From assembly GCF_000003815.2 (NCBI RefSeq), contig NC_049984.1:1204761-1266559 (forward strand): 61,799 bases of DNA, in the 5' to 3' direction. Position 1 is the stretch's first letter. Each line of letters opens with the position of its first letter. This DNA comes from Branchiostoma floridae. Its lineage: Eukaryota > Chordata > Leptocardii > Amphioxiformes > Branchiostomatidae. The position numbers and the translations under genes are program-made. The notes below the pieces were generated by a model. That model worked only from the letters and a program-made list of their open reading frames with translations. It was not told where the DNA came from and did no database searches. Shown here piece by piece: positions 46,111-56,519 of the stretch.

Positions 46111-46609
46111 GTTTTGGAACATGGCTACAACCATTGCCCCCAGATAGACAGTCAAGAGAGCAGAAATGTTTCATCAGTAGACTTATAGGCCTGCATACGT
46201 CAACAGAAAACTCAGGAATGCGTAACAAAAACGTGCAAATGTAACACCTTGCCGGACAAGTATCCGGTCTCCTAGTGGATCTGTTTCTGTTTGTTTTTTC
46301 TTAGAATAAATTTGTATCATTTTTAACAGGTCTATTGTCCTTTGGCTTTCGATATCTTTATTGCTTCATTTCGATTGTTATATGTTGACATATCCATATA
46401 CACTGTACCTGTCTCTCCTTTTGTAGTCACTTGTTTGTTTTGTGCAGAAGTACAGTCTGTATGTAGAATTTGTTTCTTTGTATGAACGTAGCTGGACTTT
46501 TGCTGTGTTAATAACGGTTATATATATATTACTTATATATATATATTACTTATATGTTTCTCAATGGGTACTTGCCTGTCCAAAGGACCGTACCCTGCGA
46601 GCCAGACTT

Positions 46610-46830
46610 TTGCCATGGCCGGCAGAGAAGCTGTTCGGCAGGCAAGGCAGCTCTTCCGAGGACCTTAGGTAATCACACCGTGGATTTGGCATGCAGGGAG
46701 AGTTTGCCGGCCTAGCTAGGCAAATGCATGCCAAATCCCCGGTGTGAGCATCTAAGGTCCACAGGAAGACCTGACTTGCCTGCCGAACAGCTTCTCTGCT
46801 GGCCCTGGGGAAAAAGTTGCCTCCATAGCA
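46610..46830. mobile_element. Fold-back element running into a gap
   Basis: GAAGCTGTTCGGCAGGCAAG and its complement, and GATTTGGCATGCA and its complement, form nested inverted arms (about 46620-46700 and 46725-46800). Its right limit is lost in the gap. Confidence 0.55.
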
Positions 46831-47448
46831 NNNNNNNNNNNNNNNNNNNNNNNNNNNNNNNNNNNNNNNNNNNNNNNNNNNNNNNNNNNNNNNNNNNNNN
46901 NNNNNNNNNNNNNNNNNNNNNNNNNNNNNNNNNNNNNNNNNNNNNNNNNNNNNNNNNNNNNNNNNNNNNNNNNNNNNNNNNNNNNNNNNNNNNNNNNNNN
47001 NNNNNNNNNNNNNNNNNNNNNNNNNNNNNNNNNNNNNNNNNNNNNNNNNNNNNNNNNNNNNNNNNNNNNNNNNNNNNNNNNNNNNNNNNNNNNNNNNNNN
47101 NNNNNNNNNNNNNNNNNNNNNNNNNNNNNNNNNNNNNNNNNNNNNNNNNNNNNNNNNNNNNNNNNNNNNNNNNNNNNNNNNNNNNNNNNNNNNNNNNNNN
47201 NNNNNNNNNNNNNNNNNNNNNNNNNNNNNNNNNNNNNNNNNNNNNNNNNNNNNNNNNNNNNNNNNNNNNNNNNNNNNNNNNNNNNNNNNNNNNNNNNNNN
47301 NNNNNNNNNNNNNNNNNNNNNNNNNNNNNNNNNNNNNNNNNNNNNNNNNNNNNNNNNNNNNNNNNNNNNNNNNNNNNNNNNNNNNNNNNNNNNNNNNNNN
47401 NNNNNNNNNNNNNNNNNNNNNNNNNNNNNNNNNNNNNNNNNNNNNNNN
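46831..47448. other. Assembly gap
   Basis: 618 N, probably hiding the 3' exon(s) of the membrane-protein gene to its right. Confidence 0.95.
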
Positions 47449-47519
47449 TGTCGCAAAAATGGTCAAGAAGGTCCTGCGGTCTGAATCATCGATGGAGAGT
47501 TTCTAGTGAAGCATTTTAC

Positions 47520-50500
47520 CGGCAGTCCCGGTCGGTTTTCCTGCACGGCGGCGGGGATCAGGGGCGGTTCCGGTGTGTCGGCGGTAGGACCCGGCACCAG
47601 GGCGGAGTGGACGGTCCTCACCGGGTCGGTGTCCCTGACCACATCATGTGCCTCCTCTGCAAGCTTCTGCAGCGGCTCCTGTGGGCGGGAAACTTTACTG
47701 ACCACTGGCATCTAGCTACTGTACGTAAATATGTTTAAGTTCGCGGGAATTTAAATTCGCAACAGCGGGAAAAAGGAGTGTTCGCGGTGATTTGAATTCG
47801 CTGTGGCGCCATCCCGCGAACTTATTTACAGTATTGTACTGTAGTCGCACACTGTATTATGAATATTCGCGGTGGTTTTAAGTTCGCGGTTCAGCGGCCA
47901 CCACGAAAACCGCGAATGTAAAACCACCGCGAAAGTTTCTGTATTTGCGGTATCCTCTACCAGGCTCCACGTGTCGCTGGAAATATTAGAAATTGGCCAA
48001 ATAGACAGGTAACGCACCAGAAGAGTTATACTAGCCAGCCAACTACAGTTTGCTACATGGGGAGTCGCCATCCTCTTTGAAGTCGCAAGCTGTAGTTTTG
48101 GCCGGCCAACTCCTCAGGTGTGTTATCTGTCTATTTCACCCATTTCTACTACTAGTATTTTCAGCGAGTGTGGAGCCTGGTAGATGCATTGGCAAATCTT
48201 TACGAAGAACCAATAGATAGTCATATTTAATGGCAGGCCCTGAGTCTAAAACGTCGACAGTCCACCGACGGCCTGGTGCTCCGTGAATACTGTCATCAGG
48301 ATTATAATAATCTTTATTGCAAATTCTTGCCCGAGGGCTAATTGCATACAAAGTAAAGCAGTAGTAGTATACATAATCATACTTAACGAAGAAGGAAAAT
48401 GATACTCATATATAAATCAAAAGGGAATCTAAATCCATTTCTACTTAATATAAATAAGCTATTTGATGGGTTTGACTTCTTTTCTGTATGCAGTAGGAGA
48501 TGAGTTGTCCAACATTTTCACTTATAAAGGGGTTGGACGACTTAAGCAAGAAGATTGATTTTTGTTGGTCGGTAAGGTGATAAAAGCTTGGGAAAGTTTC
48601 GCAGATTTTAAGGAAACGTTTGTTTCTTTCGGAACTGTAATATGAACATTGGCAAATGAAGTGTAGTTCATCTTCCACTGCTTTCCCTGACAATCCATCG
48701 CAGAACCTATCTATGTACATTGGGAAGGGTGGGATTTACCTTGACCCGGGCTGGATCGGGAAGGACCTCGGGCTGGAGCCGACCCTCCGCCGGCGGGCCC
48801 CGCCGATCAGTCCGGTGGGTTGCGGTGGAGTCAGTCGCGGTCAGCCCCGAGACCGGGACGTGCTGAGATTCAGCTGGTGGCGCTTCCGGTTTACCGTACT
48901 TCTCCTGAAACAGAAGGTGGCGCTTCAGGTTTACCGTATTTCTCCTGAAATATGGTGCAGGTTTGCAGCTGTAGTGTGTATTAGCTATAGTCTCTAACAG
49001 ACTCTCCCTAGTGCTGTTTCCTAGCCGGCTATACTCCTCTGGCCGTCTTACTCCTCTATTTGTTCCATTTCTACGATTTTTCCAGCGATCCGGAATCTGG
49101 TAGAGACTATATTAGCTACGGGTTGGTGGAGAGAACAAGCTAAGTCTATGGCGGCATGTTGGCAACATTTCACATATGGCGCACTGATAAAAAAACTCGG
49201 CTTGCTAAATAAATCAACCCTAAATGTTTCACAGGTGATCACATGAGGTGATAGTCATACCTACCTACCTACCTACCTAGTCTCTTGACCTCCAGGTCGT
49301 TGGGGGGTAGGGGGGGGGGGGAGGTAGCCATGAAGATAGAGAGTTGCCTCCAGGTTTGTCATACTGTTCAGAAATAACATATAAGCTATCTTAGCATGTA
49401 TAAGAAGCGTGATTAAAACGTAGGCTCTCACCTTCATGTTAAGCACCATGATCGCAACGTCCCCTACCCGAATCTGTAGGGACTGCAGCTGATCGCGCAG
49501 TTCCTTCGTTTCGCACGCCTGGATGAGAATGAGAAAGAAGGTCACTTTTACATTTTCTATAGCCTGATTGAAATCGCGCTCCTAGCGGCCGGACACACAG
49601 TTGCCACCATCCAGGAGGGTAGGGATCATTAACCCCAGCCAGCGAAAAATTGTGTAAATAAATACAGACTACATTTTCTATGACTGATATAAAACAAAAC
49701 TAAATAATTTGTTAATAGAATTTTTCGTCAATCAGTGACTTATCAAAGGTAAGTAGAACGTACCTCCAAATTTTCGATGGCTATCCAGTCCATCTTGTTC
49801 ACGGAGTGACCTAGTTCTCGCGAGAGTTGCGAGAACTAGGTCAAGACTTGCGTGGATCTTCTGTCCCCCACCCCGCCTCCTTCCGGAGTAAGGGTAAGTA
49901 GGACTTGGGCAGCTCCCAGCCATCCTTCCGATTCAGCTTTGCACCTTCCAACTGGATGTGAACTGCTTCTTTAACTTTTCTGTGTGCTTTGCGTGGTTCT
50001 TGGTCGATAATCTCGACGGTGTCTGCGATCGGCTTGGTGGTGACGATGTGGCGCGACCGGAGTAGATGTTGGCTACAGAAGATCCACGCATCGAAAATTT
50101 GGAGGTACGTTCTACTTACCTTTGATAAGTCACTGATTGACGAAAAATTCTATTAACTGTGACCATACGTGACTAATGAATCTCTTCAACAAAACTAAAT
50201 AAAACTAGAGTTCCACGAACACATACCTTTGCCAAATAAACCAGGTTTGTTATGTAGAATGATGTCTGTAGACAAATGCATTACTCATTTAATTTTCTTT
50301 ATAATTGTATGCTTGGAGTTGGTTTATAAAATTGCGACATTGATTATGCAAATTAGATCCCAAGTTACAATTTACGATATCTATCAGCATACCAAAAATC
50401 ATGATGATCCTTTGATCCATTCTTGACTTATTCTCTTTCAAAGTCTTTAAATACACCTCTTTTTCTCTTCCCTTTTTCTCAGTTACATATGTGACAACTT

Positions 50501-53500
50501 TGATGAAAGTACTATAATGGAATGCAGTGGATTTATGAACTTTTCCTCATTAATTATGCAAATTAGCTGTTAATTTGCATAATAAGTATCACATTATATA
50601 AGTCTTCACTTAGGCTATCTACATGCCAAAAATCATGACGATCCTTCAACACGTTCATATTTTCTCATTAATTATGCAAATGAGATCATCATTTGCATGA
50701 TAAACATTTATTGACATTTCTCTCTTTCTCAGCTACATATGTGACAAGTTTTAAAGTCCTATTGTGGAATGTAGTTTGAATTTATGAAATATCCTCATTA
50801 ATTATGCAAATTAGCTGTTGATTTGCATAATTGGTATCTCATTATGTAGGTCTTCATTTACGCTACCTACATACCAAAAGACATGATGATCTGTCAACAT
50901 GTTCATATTTTCTCATTAATTATGCAGATGAGGCCATCATTTGCATAATTGATATCCATCGACTTTTCTCTCCTTCCCAGCTACATATGTAACAAGTTTG
51001 AAAGTCCTATCATGGAATGCAGTGGATTTATAAATTTTCCTCATTAATTATGCAAATCAGCTGTTGATTTGCATAATTAGTATATCATTATGTAAGTCAT
51101 CACTCATTCTATCTACATACCAAAAATCATGACGATCCGTTAACACGTTGTAGAGTTATTCTCGTCCAAAGTTTGAAAGGAAACCGGCGCCTGCAGTTCC
51201 AAACAAGCCGCTAGGGGGTCCAAACTCACAGCACTTACTCTCTGCCCCAAGGGCTATCTACCAGTCAAAAATCATGACCACAGCATGTCCAGAACACGAG
51301 ATATAAAAAAATGAGGTTCTGCTGCAGTACCTTAGCAAGCCGCTAGGGGGCCCATTATCGAACTTGACCTTCGTTTTCCCGACCTCTACCCACCTACCAA
51401 ATATCATTGGGATCCATCAAAGGCTTCTCGAGTTATGCTGTTAACACACACACAGACACACAGACTCACAAGCCTAAAACATAACCTTAGCCATTCTGGC
51501 AAAGGTAAAAGGTAACAAAATAGTCAACACTACCATTAGAGTAGAGTATTGCTTATAACTGTTCATTGTCACTTGCATATCTCCTATGTTTACACCATGC
51601 ATGCGCACTTGTAATTAGCCCTCGGGCATGCACTTACAAATAAACTTCTAATTATTCAAAACATGAACAAAAAAAAAGATTTACAGTGGAAGCCACTTAA
51701 TTGCATGTCGGATAAACGCACATCTCGGTCAATTGCACGGAATCCCAAAATCCCGTGGCGTTGCGGTCAAACTGGGTAACTTCGCATTATCGCACACACC
51801 GGATAATTGCACGGGATTCGCTGGTAAATTGGGTTTGCAATTAAGCGGCTTCCACTGTATTCGAGTCTTACTGTGTAAAATGGCAACGCCCTACCTGACA
51901 GGTCCCGCCTGTTGCCATGGTGATTAGAAGAGGAATGAGCAGCATCAGGACCGCAGCACCCACGGCCAGCTGGGCCAGCCAGAAGACGCGCTGCGTCACC
52001 CAGGCCGGGGGTGCCGGGGACTGGGGCGGGGGAGGGGCGTTCTCTGGGTCCGGTCCTTTGAAATATAAAGTTCTTCGTTTAGAAGAGTCCGTCAAAAAAT
52101 GAAACTATCTCAAAGGCGAAATAAAACATTACACTTATCAATCTTATTTTTTATTCAACTCCACAAAAATCAAGCTCTTTAATGTTACCTGTGTGCCAGT
52201 GCTTTTATACGGATGTGAATCTTGGGTACTGTCGTCTGACATGGAGAATAAGATAAACTCGTTTGCTACATCATGCTACAGAATCATGTTAAACATTAAG
52301 CGTCTCCAGCGTGTTAGCAACAGTGAGATATACAGAGTGACAAACACCCAGCCTCTCATCTGCAAAGTCAGGCAACGCCAATTACGCTTCATTGGACATG
52401 CTCTTAGAATGCCTTTAGAAGAGCCTCTGCGGACTTATGCCTTGTATGTCCCTTCCCACGGCAAACGACGACCCGGTGTGACAGCGATCTCGCCCCCCCT
52501 GCGATCTCGCCCCCCCCGGGGGGCGAGATCACTAGCGTTTTCGCCCCCCTTTAGCGTTTTCGCCCCCCCCCCCTAAAGCAGCTGGTTACTACATATTACA
52601 GGTGCGCTACCTGGTACTATACTGCACCTGGGGAGTTACGTATATGGTGTGTTACCTGGTACCTATATGGCACCTTATTACCGTACCGTAAGATATCATA
52701 CCTCGAAAGTCGATACTATATTGTTCGGTGCAAACATGACATTGAAATGAAAAAGACAATTTTTGCAGCTGAGGTGGCATAAAAACAGTGCTACTGCGAA
52801 CGTATAAATCAACACCGTCTATGGTACGGAATACGTCAGCTATATGTTTTCAATTTGTCACAGTGTTTTCTTTCTTGTGCTGGAAACATTTCCAAAGCAC
52901 TAACAAAAACACACGTGAATAATAGTTTCTCATTATAAACACTATCTACGCGCAAGTTGATATAGCTGTTGCTAAATGTTACACAAACACTGGTAAAGTA
53001 CCAGTCTTAAGAAACACGGGTAAATGCATCAGTTCCTAAATACTAGAAAAAGCAGTCATGTTGGAGGTGAAGATATCCCTTGGCCAGGTGCATATACCAA
53101 AATGTGCGTTATTCTAATTAATACCTAATATCTGCATAATTAATAAAGACATTACATAGTTCTTTTGTGGTCACTTCATGGTAGAGACTTCATATTGGAG
53201 ATATATAGGTTGCTTGAGGACAGGTGAATACAATGAAATACATCTTATGTCAAGACTCAGGTATATGCAATAATGGGAATACAAGGGACCCAACCCTCCT
53301 TGTCTGTAACAGGTTCAACTATCTTATTACCATGTAATTACGTTAATATTGATACTATGAATGGAGTTATGTATCAAACTCGTGTACTTATATCATTCTG
53401 AAACTGCATTTTGTGATTTATACCAATCAACTTCTAAAATGTCATGTAAACCCGTTTTTTTGGGGGGGGGCGAAATCGCTAAAGGGGGGCGAGGTAGGGG

Positions 53501-56467
53501 GGCGAGATCACTAGCCGGGGAGGGCGAGATCGCTAGTGATTTCGCCCCGGGGGGGCGAGATCGCTAGTGATTTCGCCCCCGGGGGGGCGAGATCACGGGG
53601 GGGCGAAATCGCTGCCACACCGGTCGTCAGAAGACGAACTACCTGACGTATATACAAAACCTGCTGGGGGACGCGGAGGGCGACCTGAACCCTACTGCTA
53701 TAGCTGCACTGGCTGCCGACAGACTGAGGTGGAATAAAATCGTGACCGACTGCACAGCAGCCGACTGATGATGATGATCAATTTTACTTTGAGTTTGCAA
53801 AGGTGTATTTAATGTATCAACGTTGGCCCGGCCGCTTATCTGAATGCCCGGCTGTTACTGTTACCAAGCTTACCAACTTATTTGTGACTGACAGAGAAAC
53901 ATAATTGTTGTTAACAGTACCAGTACAATCATCACAATCATCTCCAGTACTGCTTATCCCACGTACAAGGTGGATTACTAGCAGCTGCGCATGACTTAAG
54001 TGCATGTGGAAAACAATGGTAAAGGACGTAGACATGTGCAGACAGGACAAGTGATATTACAACAGACATATCTACACTATGTACTATACAGTGGAAGCCG
54101 CTTAATTGCACACCCAATTTACCAGCGAATCCCGTGCAATTATCCGGCGTGTGCGATAATGCGAAGTTACCCAGTTGGACCGCACCGCCACGGGATTTTG
54201 GGATTCCGAGCAATTGACCGAAGTGTGCGTTTATCCGACGAGCAATTAAATGGCTTCCACTGTATTATGTACAATGGACGGGGACAGCTCAGTACAGGGA
54301 AGCCCGTCCCAGCTCAGCTTTGAACTGGGAGAGGGACTCCGCCTCCGCCACACCAGGCTCAAGTACTAGTTCATTCTACTCTTTGATGGTCCGAGGGAAG
54401 AACGAGAGCCTGTAATAGTTGGTCTTACACGCGATGGTCTGCAGCACTATAAAACTCCGGTTGAAGGAGATGCAAAACATTACACTGATCAATTTTACTT
54501 TGAATTTGGAAAGGAGTTACACGCTATGGTATCTACAATGGCACTCATCATGCCCAGCCTTTAGCTTACTGCCTAATGCTACGTATGTGGAACAAGGGGC
54601 CCCTCCGGGTAGTTTACGGGCTGTGTTTCTTCACTTTCAGGCGTGTCCCTGTGGCTACACGGCTATTTTAGGGCATGGTCGGGCCTTTTTTTTTAATCCG
54701 CAGTTAAAATCAACCCAGGACGTCGACAAACGCCGTTATCTACCCGTGAAAACACCAAGGGGCACGTCACAATTCCAGTGGCTTCGGGCCCGGCCGGGGC
54801 TACATGTACATCCCCTGCGGGCCCCGGTGCAGATGGGGCCGTAGCTTTACCTGTATCTGTGTCGGTGTCGCAGGGTTCGTCCCCCAGATGCAGTCGGCAA
54901 TCAGGCGGGCCGGAGGCGGCGTACATCTGGTTCTTGTACAGCCCGAGACTGTCCCGCCGCGGCACCTGGCGGGCACCGCTGGGATTGCAGCTGGCTGTGT
55001 CGGGTATGGAGCCGTACACTAGGGGGGAAAACAGATCATACACACCGCAGGGTTGCAGTCAGCCTGAAATTATTTTCAGTCCCCTCGATTTTGAATGGGA
55101 ATCCTATCGAGCACCTTGGCATGGCGTGGTGTTGCGCGTCATTCCTAGGGGGTCTGGGTCCCAGAAAATGTTGAAACCTAGACCCTCTGAAACACTATTT
55201 CCTGCATTTTGAGGTGCAAATTTTGCTTGTAGACTAAGCTGTTCAATGTCATCTGTTTTGGTGAGGGAGAGCACCTGAATTCAGTTTTTCTATATCAGAT
55301 ATCAATTTTTGTCTGTCCCTGGGGACGGAATGGGGAAAATTTTTTTCAGTCCCCAGCTGCAAAATTCCTTCAAAGGACTGAAGGACAGGTGCTGGCTACA
55401 ACCCTGATACACACATACAGGAGTCAGATATCTGTATCCGTATGGTCAGTATATCATACATGTATAACCAATATATAGCCACCCTTTGGTGTGTAACACA
55501 CAAGTTTCGCAGGCACGCGGCGAGGCAGCAGCTGGTTATATTACAGCCGACCGACCTGTAACAGCTAACATTTCAAAGCTTGCACCTCTGACTGCAAATG
55601 TTTAAAAAAAAGGTGTTTAAAGCTGTCTAATGAGGATGCTTCTCCATACAGTTCAGAATGGCGACGAAAACTATCAAAGTTAAGATTCTGCGGCCTATCC
55701 CTGCATCTCTCTACGAGAAGATCACTATAACTGAAGGATGTCTTTAGACGCTCTGTTACCTAGCTCTAGCCTTCCTACGGTTGTACGGGAATCGTGGAAT
55801 TTGGCAAAAAGTCGGCAAATTGGTCAGGGCAGGGGAGTCAGTCTACACTAAGGAAAATGTTTCCCCTTCGGAGGCCAACTCCTCTGGTAGCAAACAAAAA
55901 ACTCCCCAGGCAAATTATTCTCCTTATGATAACCAGCGTTGTCCGTCTGGTAGAGGCTCTCTCTATATATATACCCTGGAGGCCAACCGGGATCGGGAAG
56001 CTGGGACAGTTTATTCGGTGGCCCAAGACAGTCAGGCCCTTCGATCTCCTATTACCGCTCTGGGGAGTTTACGCCCGAAGGAGGTCCACCTGCCCTCGGG
56101 CTTAGACTCCCCGGAACGCTAATGTGAGATCGGCGGGCTGACTGCCTTGGGTCCCCGAACAAAACTCGCTAGCTACCCGATCCTGTCTGGTCCCCAGGGA
56201 AGGTAGAGACTAACCTGGCTCGGTGTCCTTGGTCTCAGACGGTCTGCCCCGGTCGGCTATCTCCGCCGCTCCGCCGCGCTGCCTGCTCGGGGGCAGGCCC
56301 GGCTTCCTCCGAGGGGGGACTGCGGCGAAGATCGGCTCGTTCAGAACGCCGCAGCGGCCCCGGAACTGGCTGAAGTTCTCGTAGTCATAGCGAGATCTCC
56401 GCGGCTGTTCTGGCGCTGGCGTGCCGCCTGAGCTGGGGTGCCGCCCGGCGTAACCTGCGCCCGACAT
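47520..56467 (-). CDS. Single-pass membrane protein of unknown family (3' end missing)
   Basis: Six exons with agreeing phases (transcript order): 56467-56215 (ATG), 55018-54851, 52055-51895, 49518-49432, 48862-48740, 47678-47520, giving 317 residues so far. No signal peptide. Residues 1-163 are hydrophilic (SRYDYENFSQFRGRCG, SLGLYKNQMYAASG, then a Pro-rich PPPPQSPAPPAW). One strong membrane span follows at about 164-188 (VFWLAQLAVGAAVLMLLIPL), then a short coiled-coil-like exon (ELRDQLQSLQIRVGDVAIM) and two Pro/Thr-rich exons. The layout suggests a type II protein with an extracellular stalk, similar in plan to the NHL gene at 11.3 kb; collagen, lectin or NHL ends may lie in the gap. I do not recognise the family. 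Its introns are packed with transposons. Confidence 0.7.
47708..47955. mobile_element. Two adjacent MITEs with ACTGTA ends and CGCGG repeats
   Basis: First: TACTGTACGTAAATATG to CTTATTTACAGTA (about 47708-47827), with inverted TTCGCGGGA. Second: from about 47829, with TTCGCGGTGGTTTTA and its complement. No coding potential. Intronic or intergenic. Confidence 0.6.
47957..48184. mobile_element. Fold-back MITE, diverged TAGTCTCTACC relative
   Basis: CTACCAGGCTCCAC and its complement at the two ends, with inner CTGTCTATTT and GGCCGGCCAACTCCTC-type words similar in order to the 33444 MITE. Confidence 0.6.
48300..48722 (-). mobile_element. LINE ORF2 C-terminus and 3' UTR
   Basis: The minus frame 48720-48445 reads EDELHFICQCSYYSSERNK followed by FLKSSN-like and QLISYCIQKR segments, the Cys-containing end of CR1-type ORF2 (VEDExHFLxxCxxY pattern). 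The downstream 3' UTR ends GCAATAAAGATTATTATAATCC near 48301. 5'-truncated; a related tail is at 59490. Confidence 0.75.
48988..49109. mobile_element. TAGTCTCTACC-family MITE, copy C
   Basis: 122 bp, flanked by the perfect 9-bp duplication TATTAGCTA (48979-48987, 49110-49118). Its left arm is shortened. Intronic in the membrane-protein gene. Confidence 0.8.
49711..50157 (-). mobile_element. Fold-back carrying a Penelope-like C-terminal coding fragment
   Basis: Inverted arms of about 68 bp start GTTAATAGAATTTTTCGTC and contain AAGGTAAGTAGAACGTACC. The interior, minus strand about 50060-49840, reads IIDQEPRKAHRKVKEAVHI then LNRKDGWELP, the conserved segment after the GIY-YIG domain in Penelope-like elements. 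The reverse transcriptase and most of the endonuclease are missing. Inner GACCTAGTTCTCGC and GCGAGAACTAGGTC form another hairpin. Confidence 0.65.
50460..51140. repeat. Approx. 250-bp tandem repeat with paired octamer motifs
   Basis: Nearly three units, recognised by CAGCTACATATGT at about 50480, 50731 and 50979. Each has two sites of the form ATTAATTATGCAAAT followed some 10 bp later by ATTTGCATAA. ATGCAAAT is the POU-factor octamer and TAATTA a homeodomain core. It may be a satellite or part of a larger repeat that continues to about 51520 with CTCGAGTTATG and a CACACACAGACACACAG tail. Confidence 0.65.
51684..51857. mobile_element. Tc1/mariner-type MITE (CAGTGGAAG family), copy 1
   Basis: Ends CAGTGGAAGCCACTTAATTG and complement, each next to TA (51682-51683, 51858-51859). 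174 bp, no coding. Confidence 0.8.
52185..53775 (+). mobile_element. LINE ORF2 C-terminus split by a Ginger-like transposon
   Basis: The first part, 52190-52476, reads VPVLLYGCESW, INSFATSCYRIMLNIKRL, RQRQLRFIGHALRMP and GKRRP. The second, 53620-53770, continues in frame after the insertion with RQKTNYLTYIQNLLGD and AALAADRLRWNKI, then stop and a TGATGATGATGAT tail. These are blocks of the ORF2 end of non-LTR elements of the RTE/CR1 kind. 5'-truncated. Confidence 0.8.
52477..53619. mobile_element. Ginger-like non-autonomous DNA transposon at a CCGG site
   Basis: The ends read TGTGACAGCGATCTCGCCCC and the complement of TGTGGCAGCGATTTCGCCCC, flanked by CCGG on both sides (52473-52476, 53620-53623). 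TGTNR ends and a 4-bp CCGG duplication are the published features of Ginger elements, whose transposase is related to Gypsy integrase. Here no transposase is present. Subterminal zones (52490-52575, 53455-53610) are arrays of GGGGGGCGAGATCGCTAG and TGATTTCGCCCC. Excising it and one CCGG restores the LINE frame. Confidence 0.75.
54089..54262. mobile_element. Tc1/mariner-type MITE (CAGTGGAAG family), copy 2, inverted relative to copy 1
   Basis: CAGTGGAAGCCGCTTAATTG and complement with TA on each side; same length as copy 1 and opposite internal orientation. Confidence 0.8.
54285..54440 (-). mobile_element. LINE ORF2 C-terminal fragment
   Basis: The minus frame reads YYRLSFFPRTIKE, a stop, NELVLEPG, then SLSQFKAELGRASLY, the usual (SFFPRTIxxWN...LxxFK) end of CR1/L2-type ORF2. 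The internal stop marks it as dead. Confidence 0.7.
55048..55406. mobile_element. hAT-type MITE
   Basis: CAGGGTTGCAGTCAGC and the complement of CAGGGTTGTAGCCAGC, with the 8-bp duplication ATACACAC (55038-55045 and 55407-55414; two bases separate the left copy from the terminus). It lies 30 bp upstream of an exon acceptor in intron 1 of the membrane-protein gene. Confidence 0.75.
55761..56212. mobile_element. TAGTCTC-end MITE adjoining the exon 1 splice donor
   Basis: Ends TAGCTCTAGCCTTCC and complement of TAGTCTCTACCTTCC. The terminal TAGTCTC begins immediately after the GT of the exon 1 donor (56214-56213). No clear target duplication. Confidence 0.55.
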
Positions 56468-56519
56468 GACTCTACCAGGACTCTACCAGGAGTGAGCTGC
56501 GTGCGGTACTGATGGTAGT

